Shown: positions 49,753 through 61,570, counted from the stretch's first letter. The stretch is 64,000 nucleotides of DNA from Pseudarthrobacter sp. Fe7 (GCA_024372495.1 CP099977.1:4216001-4280000); one strand, 5' to 3'. The notes: generated by a model from the sequence alone, not told the origin. Made by a program: numbers and translations.

Positions 49753-50852
49753 TCAGGCCTCCGGAGTCCCCTGGTGGAACCGCAGCCGCCACCGGCCTCC
49801 GTCAAGGACCCACAGCGAACTGCGGAGCGTATTGCCGGAGCGCGCGGAGCTTCGGTACGTCAGCAGGACCGCGCTGGTGCCGATGCGCTCGGCTCCCAGG
49901 ATTTCAATGTCGGTCCGTTCACCCGGGTCCTCTTCGAGCGCCATCATCATGGCATCCCGGGTCCACACCCTTCCGGAACTGCCTATTTCCATAAAGTCCG
50001 GGTGCAGAAGGACGGCGGTCCGCCCGATGTCCCCGCGCACCAGGGGGCCCAGCAGCTCACGTTCCAGTTTTTCCACCAGCGCTTCGGGCGGGATGGAGCC
50101 GGCCTGCCGCGTTGCCTCAGCCACTTCAAGGGCTTCGTTGTCCAGTTCGCTGAACAGGTCAAGCTCTTCGAAGGCTGACACCGGCGCAGGTGTGGCCGCG
50201 GGTGCGTTGCCGGGTGCCGGCGCGTTGCCAGGTGCCGGCGCTTTGCCGGCGGGGGCGCTGCAGGGCGCGCGGGCGCAGGGGGTGCAGGGGGCATAGCGGC
50301 GGGGATATCCAGGGTGGCAGGCGGAAGGCCGACGCCGGAGGCAGGCTGCGCGGCCGCGGCATGCCCGGAGGCGCCCGGGTGGTGGGCGCCGGGAAAACCG
50401 GGGCCTGATCGGGCTGCCACCCCCTGCTGGTAGGCGGTCGCCGCGGCCCTGGCCCGCTCGTCGGCGGCCTCATTCAGGTAATGGCCGGCGTGCCCCTTGA
50501 CCCATTCGAAGGTGTAGGTCCTGCCGGCCAGTTCGCGGTCGAGTTCCTTCAGGAGTTCCACGTTCAGGACGGGTTTTCCATCGGCCTTACGCCAGCCCTT
50601 GCGCTTCCATCCCGGCATCCATTTGGTAATGGAGTTGATCACGTACTGGCTGTCGCAAAGGATGCGCAGGTCTTCCCCGGGCAGATGCGCAGTGGCGCGC
50701 AGGAGGTCAAGGACGGCCATTAGCTCCCCCTGGTTGTTGGTCCCGTGCGGCCAGCCGCCGGCGCGCCAGCAATCGTCATTCACGTACCATGCCCAGCCGG
50801 CCGGACCGGGGTTTCCCAAGGCCGAACCGTCAGCCGCTGCAGTAATCGTCAC
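49753..50852 (-). CDS. RNase HI fused to an NTF2-like (DUF4440) domain (one frame break)
   Basis: About 366 aa after correction. Residues 1-150 are RNase HI with the metal-binding acids in ADGSALGNPGPAGWAW, NQGELMAVLDLL, LCDSQYVINS and NEAADERA. A Pro/Ala/Gly linker (about 85 residues, with repeated APAPGN units) leads to a C-terminal NTF2-like/DUF4440 domain (LDNEALEVAEATRQ to GRWRLRFHQGTPEA). The frame breaks in the linker at 50251-50255, where a GGGGG run should be six; one base restores a single chain. Start GTG 50852. It would degrade RNA in RNA-DNA hybrids; the second domain's ligand is unknown. Confidence 0.85.
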
Positions 50853-50897
50853 CGGTCCATCCTGCCAGAAGCAACTGACACCCGTCGCGCCCTCGAT

Positions 50898-50981
50898 GGG
50901 AAAACGTTTACCGAAACTCCTTGACGCGGATGGCGAAGGCGCGAAACAATCACAGCACTACATGAGAAAACGGTTTCTGAG
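50898..50981 (+). promoter_or_regulatory. Promoter flanked by two LacI-type operator candidates
   Basis: GGGAAAACGTTTACCG (50898-50913) and GAGAAAACGGTTTCTGAG (50964-50981) have the AAACG-TTT core of LacI-family sites. Between them TTGACG (50921) and AACAAT (50945) are spaced 18 nt as a promoter. It lies upstream of the binding-protein gene at 51046. Confidence 0.5.
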
Positions 50982-51045
50982 CTACGGGAGTGTTTGGGCA
51001 AATGCCTTGTCCTGGCGCCAGGACGCCAACCCGGAAGGAACATCA

Positions 51046-52356
51046 ATGACGATTCCAGTCGTAAGCCGGCGCAGGTTCCAGCTTGGCGCTGCTGCAGTGG
51101 CCCTCTCGATCCTGGCCACGGGCTGCGGTGCCGCCGGCGGCTCAGGCGACAACGGCCAGGTGACCCTGCGGTTCGCGTGGTGGGGCAACGAGTACCTGAA
51201 CGGACAGACGGACAAGGTCATCGCCGCCTTTGAAGCGTCGCACCCGAATATAAAGGTCAAGGCGGAGCCGGGCGAATGGTCCAGCTACTGGGACAAGCTG
51301 GCAACAAAGACCGCCGCCAACGATGCCCCAGACGTCATCCAGATGGACCAGAAATACATCGCCGAATACGGCGGCCGCGGCGCCCTCATGAACCTGTCCA
51401 AGCAGGACGGCATCGACACGTCGAAACTGGACAAGGAAGCCCTCGCATCCGGCCAGTACAACGGCGCACAGTACGGCCTGAGCACAGGCCAGAACGCCTA
51501 CGTCATCATGGCCAACACCAAGGTGTTCCAGTCTGCCGGCATACCCGTCCCGAATGACAAGACGTGGACGTGGAAGGAATTCATGGACACCGCCGCGAAG
51601 CTCAGCGCCGCGAGTGACGGGAAGACCTATGGGGCCGCCTACGGCAGCAACGAGGCCGACCTGATCATCTGGCTGCGCCAGCACGGCGAAAACCTCTACT
51701 CCGCGGAAGGCAAGCTCGGCTTCGAGGCCGCAACTGCGGCGTCCTTCTGGGAACGGCTCAGGGAACAACGCGATTCCAAGGCCAGTCCGCCGGCGAACGT
51801 GGCGACCGAAGACGGCGGGGCCAGCCTTGAGCAAAGCCTCTTCGGCACCAACCGGGTGGGCATGGCCTGGTGGTGGACAAACCAACTTGGATCGCTTGAG
51901 GCCACCACCGGCAGCAGCATCAAGATGCTGCGCGCTCCGAGCGTCGACGGCGCGGCGGCCAGTAACGGCATGTACTACAAGCCCACCATGTTCTGGTCCG
52001 CCTCGTCCCGTTCAAAGCATCCCAAAGAGGCCGCAGAGTTCATCAACTACCTCACCAACAGCCCGGAGGCCGGCGCCATCCTGATGACGGACAGGGGTGT
52101 ACCCACCAACAGCGACATCGTTGCCGGCATCACGTCCTCGCTCAAGCCGGCAGACACCACCGTGGTGGGGTTCCTAAAAGAGATTGCACCGGATATCAAG
52201 GACGCGCCCCCGGTCCCTCCGGTGGGTGCGGGAAGCGTCCAGAACGTCATCAAGCGTTACACGGATGAGGTGCTGTATGACCGGATGACCCCCCAGGTTG
52301 CCGCCGAAGCCTTTAAGAAGGAAGTCCAGGAGATGCTGGATTCGGCCCGGAAGTAA
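51046..52356 (+). CDS. Sugar ABC transporter substrate-binding lipoprotein (Tat type)
   Basis: 436 aa, family 1 extracellular solute-binding protein. The signal SRRRFQLGAAAVALSILATGC combines a twin-arginine motif with a lipobox. The mature protein has FAWWGNEYLNGQTDKVIAAFE, DVIQMDQKYIAEY and a family-typical C-terminal lobe. It probably binds a sugar or oligosaccharide. No permease or ATPase genes are adjacent, so it is an orphan. ATG 51046 has GGAAGGA 6 nt upstream. LacI-type operator candidates flank the promoter, suggesting catabolic control. A bidirectional terminator separates it from groEL. Confidence 0.9.
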   Translation: MTIPVVSRRRFQLGAAAVALSILATGCGAAGGSGDNGQVTLRFAWWGNEYLNGQTDKVIAAFEASHPNIKVKAEPGEWSSYWDKLATKTAANDAPDVIQMDQKYIAEYGGRGALMNLSKQDGIDTSKLDKEALASGQYNGAQYGLSTGQNAYVIMANTKVFQSAGIPVPNDKTWTWKEFMDTAAKLSAASDGKTYGAAYGSNEADLIIWLRQHGENLYSAEGKLGFEAATAASFWERLREQRDSKASPPANVATEDGGASLEQSLFGTNRVGMAWWWTNQLGSLEATTGSSIKMLRAPSVDGAAASNGMYYKPTMFWSASSRSKHPKEAAEFINYLTNSPEAGAILMTDRGVPTNSDIVAGITSSLKPADTTVVGFLKEIAPDIKDAPPVPPVGAGSVQNVIKRYTDEVLYDRMTPQVAAEAFKKEVQEMLDSARK

Positions 52357-52383
52357 GCCCGCGGGAAGGCTTTTACCAGGCAC

Positions 52384-52426
52384 AAAAAAATGCGGCCCCT
52401 CTCACCACGAGGGGGCCGCATTTTTT
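52384..52426. terminator. Bidirectional terminator between the binding protein and groEL genes
   Basis: AATGCGGCCCC and GGGGGCCGCATT arms, flanked by AAAAAAA on the left and TTTTTT on the right, form a classic rho-independent terminator for both converging transcripts. It contains one unpaired G. Confidence 0.93.
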
Positions 52427-52456
52427 GGTTGGCGGGACGGGGCCCGGCCGGGAAGC

Positions 52457-54138
<1,682 letters not shown>

Positions 54139-54272
54139 CTACAGTGCCCGCGACGGACGATCCTTCTGCCGGCGGCCTCTGTATGCCTCCGGGTGGGGAT
54201 CTCACTGAAGTGAGGTGTTTCTTTCGCTCCTCGGCCGGTGCCGCGCGCCGCCGGGTGGAACCAGGCATTGCT

Positions 54273-54299
54273 TTAGCAGTCGGTGCGTCAGAGTGCTAA
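54273..54299. promoter_or_regulatory. CIRCE element (distal)
   Basis: TTAGCAGTC-N9-GAGTGCTAA differs from the consensus arm at one base. It is the HrcA operator upstream of groEL. A minus-strand TTGACT at about 54299-54304 and a TGCTAA inside the element suggest that the promoter is overlapped. Confidence 0.85.
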
Positions 54300-54307
54300 G
54301 TCAATAA

Positions 54308-54334
54308 TTAGCACTCCCCCGGTGAGAGTGCAAG
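54308..54334. promoter_or_regulatory. CIRCE element (second)
   Basis: TTAGCACTC-N9-GAGTGCAAG; the left arm is consensus and the right arm has two changes. It lies 8 bp from the first element, giving a tandem HrcA site and a long groEL leader of about 180-200 nt. Confidence 0.85.
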
Positions 54335-54384
54335 CGAAAAGACGCCGGACGGGCAGCGCGAAGCTGCGGCTTCGCTTAGGGCGA

Positions 54385-55653
54385 TCAGCCGGGATGTCCA
54401 GCCGTCTCCCGGCCGGACAGGGTTGGGTTGTTGTCCGCTCCATAGGTGTACACGGAGAAGAGCGCTGTGGTGATGTCCCCGTTGGAATCGAAGGCGACCG
54501 GGCCCGATTCGCCGTCGTAGTTGATGTCCGGGCCGGCGGCTAGGCCGCCGAGGCACTCCTTGTAGCTGAGGCAGGGGGCGGCCGGCGATCCGGCTCCGGA
54601 GCCTGCCGCCCCGCCGGAGACGGCAACCAGGTTGGCGGCAATGGAGCGCCCGGCGTCGTCCTGGGCACGTGCCGCCGCCAGTGCGGCAAGCGTGACGGCG
54701 TCATAGGTTTCAGCAGCGTACGAAACGTCTTTCAGGGCCGGGTCCACTGCCAGCAGTCTTGCCTGGAAGGCAGCAGTGGGCAGCTGTCCGGGAACCACCG
54801 CGCGGGCGCCCTCCAGGACCCGGGCCGCGAGCCCGGACCCGTAGCGGGCGAAGGCGCCGTCACTGAGGATGAGGCGGGAACCGTTGAGGCCGGCATTGTT
54901 CAGCTCGGCCAGGGCGCCCTGGGCGCCCTCGCGGGCGATCAGGACCACCGCGTCCGGCTTGGCTTTGCCGGCGGAGCGTGCTGCATCGGCGGCGGCACCG
55001 GACTTGAAACCGACTCCGGGCAGGACCGTGAGTCCGGACTTTTTCGCAGCCTCCGTGACGGCGCCCGAGAGTTCCTTGCCGTAGGTGCCCTCCTGGTACA
55101 GCACGCTGACGGTGGCGGCGCCGCCGTCCTTGGCGAGTTTTGCCAGCACGGGGCCTTGGGCGACGTCGGCAGCGGCGGTGCGGAAGTAGTAGCCTCCGCT
55201 GGCCAGGCCGGAGAGGGCGGCAGCGGTGTTGGCCGGCGAGATGAGCGGTATGCGCGCGTGGGACAGGATGTCCACCGCGGGGGCCGCATGGCTGGAATCG
55301 GTGGGTCCGATCACCACGTCCGCTTTGGCAGCGGCAAGGGCATTGGACTGCTTTGTGGTGTCCTGGTCAGGGTGTACCGGAAGCAGGCTCCACCGGCCGT
55401 CCTTGTGGCCGCCGGCGGCGTTGATTTCCTGGATGGCCAGCTTGGCGGCGGCCAGCTGTGGTGCATTGAGGAAGGCGGTGTCGCCGGTGTTGTCCAGGAT
55501 CAGGCCCACCCGGAGGACGCCGTCGCCCGAGGCTTCCGCAGGATCCACCCGGGCGTTGCCGCCGGTTCCGGCGCAGGCCGTCATCGAAAGAACCGCCGCC
55601 AGGGAAGTGCACAGCACGGCGCGGATACGGGCTCCTGGGCGGTGGACCGGCAT
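54385..55653 (-). CDS. Branched-chain amino-acid-type ABC binding lipoprotein
   Basis: About 422 aa. The signal peptide [20 protein letters not shown] has a lipobox. A periplasmic-binding-protein-like (LivJ/peripla_BP_6) fold follows: [32 protein letters not shown] and [16 protein letters not shown]. Ligands of such proteins include branched-chain amino acids, amides and urea; none can be assigned. There are no LivHMGF genes nearby. Its ATG at 55653 overlaps the csp stop as TGATG (GTG 55656 is an alternative), implying coupling with the cold-shock gene. Confidence 0.85.
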   Translation of the reverse strand: MPVHRPGARIRAVLCTSLAAVLSMTACAGTGGNARVDPAEASGDGVLRVGLILDNTGDTAFLNAPQLAAAKLAIQEINAAGGHKDGRWSLLPVHPDQDTTKQSNALAAAKADVVIGPTDSSHAAPAVDILSHARIPLISPANTAAALSGLASGGYYFRTAAADVAQGPVLAKLAKDGGAATVSVLYQEGTYGKELSGAVTEAAKKSGLTVLPGVGFKSGAAADAARSAGKAKPDAVVLIAREGAQGALAELNNAGLNGSRLILSDGAFARYGSGLAARVLEGARAVVPGQLPTAAFQARLLAVDPALKDVSYAAETYDAVTLAALAAARAQDDAGRSIAANLVAVSGGAAGSGAGSPAAPCLSYKECLGGLAAGPDINYDGESGPVAFDSNGDITTALFSVYTYGADNNPTLSGRETAGHPG

Positions 55654-55858
55654 CACTGCGCCGGCCGGACGTTTTCCGCCTGCGGGCCTTTTTCGCCCTC
55701 ACCGACGTCCAGTTGCACCCGCTGGCCCTCTTCCAGCGCCCGGTAGCCCTCCCCTCGATGGCGGACCAATGGACAAAGACATCGTCATTGGAGCCGTCAA
55801 CGGTGATGAAGCCGTAGCCCTTTTCCGCGTTGAACCATTTGACGGTTCCCAGTGCCAT
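55653..55858 (-). CDS. Cold-shock protein (one frame break)
   Basis: 68 aa, a single cold-shock domain with RNP1 KGYGFIT and RNP2 [11 protein letters not shown] motifs. It binds single-stranded RNA/DNA as a chaperone. The frame breaks at 55751-55754, where a CCCC run should be CCCCC; correction gives [20 protein letters not shown] and the native end ENVRPAQ. It lies between the LytR_C gene (61 bp upstream) and the binding-protein gene. Confidence 0.93.
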
Positions 55859-55920
55859 GATGAGCAACTCTTTCCGTTGAGGCCAGGTGGAGACCGGACC
55901 GGCTGACTGGAGGCGTGCGG

Positions 55921-56563
55921 CTACCGGTAACCGGGGCCCAGCACCACTACAAGCGGTACCTGGAATTCGGCGCTGTTCACCACCGTGGGGATGTTCAACA
56001 GCCGGGCGAGGCTCCTGGGCACTCGCAAGTTGCTGGGGGCCGGCGTAGAAGACTACGGAGGACTTTTGCGGGGCTCCGGACCAGTTGCCCACCGGGCCCA
56101 GTCGCCAACCGTCAGCCTGGACCATTCCGCCAACCCGGTTGGCCAACCCGGCCGTCCCGGCGGCGTTGTAAACGGCAACCGACTGGGTCCTGTCCACGGC
56201 GCCCGGCTGGGTGGCAGAGGCGGTAGCGGACTGTGGCTCGTCGCCCTGGGTGGGCCCGGCAGAGGCGGACGGAGCGGCGGCGTCAGTAGGCGTGGAGGCA
56301 GCAGCCTGCGTGGCCGACGGCGTGGATCCTGTTCCGGCCAGCGGTGCTGACTCCACGCTGGCGGACGCCTGGCTGGAGGTGGTGTTGAAGCCAAGCTTGG
56401 GAAGGATCAGGAAGGACACCAGCCCAATGGCAAGGGCTGCCACTCCCACCGCCAGGATGGGCCACAGCCGCACGCGAGACGGGGCCGATGCCGTCCGGTG
56501 GACACCTTGTCGCGACGCGGCCTCAGGGACCTTGTCGAATTCATCGCGGGCGTATCTGGTCAT
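55921..56563 (-). CDS. LytR C-terminal domain protein (one frame break)
   Basis: 213 aa after correction. One N-terminal membrane helix ([21 protein letters not shown]), a Ser/Ala/Pro/Thr-rich extracellular linker, then a LytR_C domain ([20 protein letters not shown] to [12 protein letters not shown]). LytR_C domains occur in wall-teichoic-acid/arabinogalactan attachment proteins; here without the catalytic LCP domain. The break at 56009-56013 is AGGCT for AGCT; correction restores [15 protein letters not shown]. It sits between DUF3263 and csp, a conserved actinobacterial order. Confidence 0.87.
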
Positions 56564-56614
56564 GATGGAAGGACATCCTTGTTGATTGCGGCTGTTGTCC
56601 CGGCCTGGAGTGTC

Positions 56615-56944
56615 TTAAGCGTCGGACCCCAGGCGCCGGGCAGTACGTGCACGGTGGCGCGACGTACGTAGTCTACGCAATCTCTTGACCAGCATGGGAT
56701 CGTGGGCCACGGCGTCTTCGCGGTCGATCAGTGCGTTGAGGAGCTGGTAGTAGTGGGTTGCGGAGAGGTCGAAGAGGTCGCGGATGGCCTGTTCCTTGGC
56801 TCCCGCGTACTTCCACCACTGCCGTTCCAGGGCCAGCATCTGCTGCTCGCGCTTGGAAAGCGGGGACTCACGAAGGATGAATTCCGCCAAGAGCGACTTC
56901 CCTGGATCCTGCTCCGGCAGGTGTTCCCGGGCCGGTTCAGCCAC
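56615..56944 (-). CDS. DUF3263 protein
   Basis: 109 aa. LSKREQQMLALERQWWKYAGAKEQAIRDLF-type helices followed by LSATHYYQLLNALIDREDA define DUF3263, a small helix-turn-helix-like protein of actinobacteria with a probable DNA-binding role; targets are unknown. The Arg-rich C-terminus (RLRRLRTSRHRARTARRLG) fits nucleic acid binding. It is the first gene of the DUF3263-LytR_C-csp block. The ung gene diverges 140 bp away. Confidence 0.86.
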   Translation of the reverse strand: MAEPAREHLPEQDPGKSLLAEFILRESPLSKREQQMLALERQWWKYAGAKEQAIRDLFDLSATHYYQLLNALIDREDAVAHDPMLVKRLRRLRTSRHRARTARRLGSDA

Positions 56945-57084
56945 GGCGCACTCCTTCGCTGGTTACGGTAAATGTCTTACCCCTATGCTAGCCGCCGAAT
57001 AACAGCCGTGTCATTTGCGCCGGCGCTGTCAGGTACCGGGAAATCGGAGTCCGGTTCCCGCAAGGCTCCTGCAAGAATGGAGCG

Positions 57085-57856
57085 ATGTTTGAATCGGATG
57101 CGCTGTTCGAGCCGCAGCAGGACCCGGCGGATACCCTCCGCTTCGCTGAGCTGGCGGAGCTGCCGCTGGAAGAGCTCATGGCCCCGGACTGGGCATCGGC
57201 TCTCCACAACATGGACGGCCAGGCTCCGGAAGGTGCTCGCTTTCCTGGCAGGTGAGGAGGCCGCCGGGCACCAACTCCTGCCGCCGCCGTCGAACGTCCT
57301 CCGGGCCTTCCGCCAGCCGCTCGCAGGGGTAAAGGTCCTCATCGTGGGGCAGGACCCCTACCCCACGCCTGGACACGCCGTCGGCCTGTCCTTCTCCGTC
57401 GACGCGCGCACCCGGCCGCTCCCCCGCAGCCTGGTGAACATCTACCGGGAGCTGGAATCCGACCTTGGCATTCCCCCGCGTATCCACGGCGACCTGTCCG
57501 CGTGGGCGGAGCAGGGCGTGCTGCTCCTGAACCGGGTGCTCACTGTCAGGGCCGGGGCTGCCGGTTCCCACCGCGGCAAGGGCTGGGAGGAAATCACGAC
57601 GGCGGCAGTCACCGCACTGGCCGGCCGCACGTCCCCCGACCGGTCCAGGAAGCCGCTGGTGGCTGTGCTGTGGGGAAAGGAGGCTGAGGGCGTCCGCCCC
57701 CTGCTGGCCGGCGCCCCCGCGGTCACCAGCCCGCACCCCAGTCCGTTGTCCGCGTCCCGCGGGTTCTTCGGTTCCAGGCCGTTCAGCCGCGTAAACCAGC
57801 TGCTCCGGGAACAAGGTGCAACGGACGTAACCTGGGAACTCCCGCCGTCGCCCTAG
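57085..57856 (+). CDS. ung: Uracil-DNA glycosylase (one frame break)
   Basis: 256 aa after correction, family 1 UDG. The catalytic water-activating aspartate is in [19 protein letters not shown], and [18 protein letters not shown] holds the catalytic histidine and the DNA-intercalating loop. It removes uracil from DNA. The break at 57221-57225 is AGGCT for AGCT, changing [16 protein letters not shown] into a frame that ends early. ATG 57085 ([12 protein letters not shown]) was chosen. Confidence 0.95.
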
Positions 57857-57869
57857 CTAGGCTTGCCTT

Positions 57870-58709
57870 ATGAGCACTGTCCCCGCCGCCACCAGCGCAA
57901 CCAAGAAGAGCCGCCCGCAGGTCAACCTCACCGTACTGCGGAAGGAACAGCTGTCCCCGCATATGGTCCGGATCGTGGCCGGCGGGGAGGGGTTCAGCGA
58001 TTTTGCTGACAACGGGTTCGTGGACCGGTACGTGAAAATCGTCTTTCCCCAGCCCGGTGTGGAGTACCCCTCACCGCTGGACTTGTGGACGGTCCGGGAA
58101 ACCATGCCGCGCGAGCAGTGGCCCTTCACCCGCACCTACACGCTGCGCTGGGTGGATCCTGAGGCCCGGGAGCTGGCCATCGATTTCGTGGTCCACGGGG
58201 ACGAAGGCCTGGCAGGCCCGTGGGCGGCCAAGGCCCAGCCGGGTGACGCCCTCACGTTCACCGGCCCCGGCGGTGCGTACAACCCCAACCCGGAAGCGGA
58301 CTGGTACCTGTTTGCCGGTGATGAGGCGGCCCTCCCCGCCATCGCCGCGTGCATCGAGGCATTGCCTGCAGAGGCAACCGGGCTGGCCTTCCTGGAGGTC
58401 GGTTCCGAGGCCGATATCCAGCCCATCGCCGCCCCGGCACGCCTGGACATCACCTGGCTGCCACGCAACGGCGCTCCGGCAGGTTCCAGCGATCTGCTGG
58501 TCAACGCCGTGGCGGACGCACCATGGCCGGACGGCACGGCGGACGTCTTTGCGCACGGCGAACGCGGCTACATGAAGGCACTGCGCGAAGTCCTGTTCAA
58601 GCAGCGCGGCCTGGAACGCCGGCAGGTCTCGCTCTCCGGGTATTGGGCGCAGGGCCGCGTGGAGGATGTCTTCCAGGCCGAAAAGAAACTCCCGGTAGGG
58701 CAGATCTAG
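57870..58709 (+). CDS. Siderophore-interacting protein (FAD ferric-siderophore reductase)
   Basis: 279 aa. FAD-binding domain with TRTYTLRWVD (the R-x-Y-[ST] flavin motif) and WTVRETMPREQWPFTR. A C-terminal SIP domain has LFAGDEAALPAIAACIEALP (NAD(P)H-binding) and RGYMKALREVLF. It releases iron from siderophores by reduction. It starts 13 bp after ung but is probably separately regulated: CTAGGCTTGCCTTA immediately before ATG 57870 resembles part of an IdeR iron box. An IdeR-like gene is at 38762. Confidence 0.93.
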   Translation: MSTVPAATSATKKSRPQVNLTVLRKEQLSPHMVRIVAGGEGFSDFADNGFVDRYVKIVFPQPGVEYPSPLDLWTVRETMPREQWPFTRTYTLRWVDPEARELAIDFVVHGDEGLAGPWAAKAQPGDALTFTGPGGAYNPNPEADWYLFAGDEAALPAIAACIEALPAEATGLAFLEVGSEADIQPIAAPARLDITWLPRNGAPAGSSDLLVNAVADAPWPDGTADVFAHGERGYMKALREVLFKQRGLERRQVSLSGYWAQGRVEDVFQAEKKLPVGQI

Positions 58710-58731
58710 CCGCGCCGGCGTTTGGGGGCGG

Positions 58732-60218
58732 CTAGCGGCGCCGGGCCCTCCGCCGCTCGTTGCTTGCCAGGCTGCGGGTCAGCGGACGGGCCAGCACGTC
58801 GCCCAGGACGATGCCGCCGGCCGTACCCAGCACAATCGCGCCGGCACTGAGCATCCCTCCGGCACCGGCCAGGATTTCGGATTCCTCCACCGTGAGCACG
58901 TACATGGACCTGAAAATGGTAAGGCCCGGCAGCAGGATCAGCGCCGCGGGAACTGCCACCACCAGCTGCGGCGCACCCATCCGAAGGGCCACCACGCGTG
59001 CCAGCAGACCGATGACGACGGCGGCAATGGCAGGCGCGAAACGGTCCCCGATTCGCAGGCGGCCGCAGCCCAGCAGCACCAGGTAGCCCGCCACGCCAAC
59101 AGCTGCCGTGGGCAGGAGCAGCTTCCAGGTGGTCTGTTCCGTGATGCCGATGGCCATCACGGCGGCGGCAACGAAGATGATCAGGACCCAAAGATCGTAC
59201 GCAGGCGGGAAGGTCTGAGTGACGTCGATGCGCTGCAGCCCTGTCAGTTCCCCCACCACGAAGGCAACAGCGATGCCTGCCACGATGGCGCCGAAGGTCA
59301 GCAGCGTTGAGAGGAACCGGCCCGCCGCCGTCACCGGGAAGCCGTTGATGGCGTCCTGCACGGAGGACACCAGGCGGCCGGTGGGCAGGAGCAGCAGGAT
59401 GCCGCCCACCACCACGATGGACGGCGAAGTGGTGAGACCGAGCGCCAGAGCACCAGGGCCAGGATGGTCACCACAAAGGAGCAGGCGGCAGTGATGAAGA
59501 AGTCCGGTACCCGCCAGCGTCCCAGCTGCCGCGCCAGCAGGCTGATGCCGATATTGGCCACGAACGCGATCGCCGACGACACCAGGCCGCCGCCCAGCAC
59601 TCCAACGAACACCGCCGCGAAAATGCCGAACGCCACGGTGACCATCCACCGCGGGTAGGGCTTGGGGCTGGTGATGGCCTCATTAAGCCTGCGGATCGCT
59701 TCGTCACGGCCCACGCCACCGGCCACGATGTCGGTGACCAGGCGGTGCACCTTGGCCAGGCCGGCGTAGTTGTTGGTCCAGGACCGCACCACGCGCAGCA
59801 GGGCGATGGGAGTCTGGTCCTTCGGCGCATAGTTGATGCCCACCGACTGGTTGGTGATGTCCACTTCGATGTTCTTCAGCCCCAGGGCCGCCGTGACCGC
59901 GATGATGCTGGTCTCCACCTCCAGGGCGCCGGCACCATAACGGAACATGGTCTCAGCCAGGTGCAGGGCGAAGTCCAGGGTTTTGCGCGCAGACGTGTCC
60001 ACGCCTCCCACCTGGATGGTGGGGTTGGCATACGGGCTGCCGGCCAACCGGTCCACAATGCTCAGGGGTGCCGTGGGAGGATTCTCACCCTGCACCAGGC
60101 GGCGCAGCATCCTCTTGGCGGCAGCATCCTGCCGAAGCTGTGCAGGGGTCAGCGGTTCCGTCTTGGGCAGGCCATCAGTCTTCGGCCTGGACCCTGGCCG
60201 TTCGGGCCGGTTGGTCAT
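58732..60218 (-). CDS. Threonine/serine exporter ThrE (one frame break)
   Basis: About 495 aa after correction. A cytoplasmic N-terminal domain of about 190 residues (TLDFALHLAETMFRYGAGALE, then a mid-domain EVDITNQSVGINY) is followed by ten hydrophobic segments forming the ThrE and ThrE_2 domains. Relatives export L-threonine and L-serine. The frame breaks at 59449-59452: one base is missing between LALV and ALALGLTTSPS. The C-terminal NERRRARRR is basic. The divergence from SIP is 22 bp (convergent stops). Confidence 0.87.
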
Positions 60219-60252
60219 GCCCGTTTCCTCCCTGTGCGCGGTTGATGGTCTG

Positions 60253-61570
60253 TCAGGCTTTGCGTTTCAGCGGCAGTTTGCCCAGCAGCGTGCGGGCGGC
60301 CACCGCGGCTGACCTGGCGAGCTTATTGGCCTGAAAGACGCCCGGGCGGACGGGCAGGACGAAGTCGCCCACCAGGCTGGACCACCTCACCGCCGAAGCC
60401 CTTCTTGAACTCGTAGCCGCCGTGGCCTTCCTCGTCCTGCCCGGAGATGCCGAACGTGCCATAGAAGTTGTAGCGCGGGTAGCCCTTCTCCAGGGCGTGG
60501 AGCATCATTCCCCAGTAGAGGGAGGTTGCACCGTTGAAGTAGATGTAGTCCTGGACGGTGCCGCCGATGACGCACACCACCTCGTCGCCGTAGCAAACAA
60601 AGTGGATGGCTGCCACGGTTGCCGTTCCGACCGAGTCGGGGAACCGCTCGATGTCCTTCAGGCTCCGCTCGTAGCTGTCCACCAGGTCCTGGACCACCTT
60701 GAGCCGGTTGGCCTTCTTCTTGCTGCCGGTCTCCTCAACCTCGCGGCGGAGTTCGGCCGCCGTTGCTGACTCCGCGGCCAGGCGTTCTGTAATGGACTTG
60801 CGGTAGGCCGGGATGTCGATTTTGGCCATCATCAGCTTGGTGAATTCCGCGGAGGTGGTGCGGAGCAGGTTCTCGTAGTAAGCGCGTTCGCGGTACACGA
60901 AGCCCTTTTCATCGCCGGCGCGGCTCAGTGCCCCGTAGAAATCATCCAGCGTTTCCAGAGTGGCCTGTTCCAGGAAGACGCCGTTCTTTTCCGCCTTGCG
61001 GATGGCCTTCCGCGTCCGGTAACTGGTGCCCATGATCAGCTCTTCGGCGTCCCGGGTGCCCAGCAGGTTCTTGATGAACATCCAGTTCACGTTGACGAAG
61101 TTCATGTCCAGCCCCTGGTGCTGGAATCCCAGCCGTTCCAAGTCCGCCACCAGCGGCCTGTTGTCCCCGGTCTCCGGGTGCTCGGCGCCGTCGGCGTCCC
61201 GTGCGATGTACCGAAGGTTCGGCGAGATCCGCAGTTCAGCGGCTTTGCGGCCTGCCGCATGCTTGCGGAGAAGTTCGACGACGGCGCTCACCAGTTCACG
61301 GTCCGCATAGTCCATGAGGGGGCCTTTGGCGCATTCGCAGACGGTGTAGCCCAGCCGGGTGGTGGTGTAGTTCAGCTTTCCTGCTGCCACGAGTTCGCCG
61401 TCGCGCCGGACCCCAAAGAGTTCAACCTGCTGGCCCCGCGCGCGCTGGAAGCGGGCAAAATCGATGGACTGCAGGAAGCTGTTCTGCGGGTGCTTCAGGG
61501 CGAAGGCCTCAAATTCGGCGTCGCTGAGGTTGGCGTATTCAAGCCCGGTAGCGGCGGAAACTGGATTCAA
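60253..61570 (-). CDS. FemAB-family peptidyltransferase 1 (one frame break)
   Basis: About 438 aa after correction. FemX/FemAB proteins add amino acids from aminoacyl-tRNA to the peptidoglycan interpeptide bridge; the two GNAT-like domains are separated by a coiled-coil arm (SITERLAAESATAAELRREVEE). The first half has LQSIDFARFQRARGQQVELFG and the second the YWGMMLHALEKGYPRYNFYG segment. Start TTG 61570. The break at 60374-60378 (AGGCT for AGCT) hides the native end LVGDFVLPVRPGVFQ to LPLKRKA. It follows a second FemAB gene 126 bp upstream. Confidence 0.9.

Noticed and set aside
54290-54316. A reversed CIRCE (GAGTGCTAA-N8-TTAGCACTC)
   Set aside because: This is the junction of the right arm of one CIRCE and the left arm of the next; each proper element has arms 9 bp apart in the usual order.
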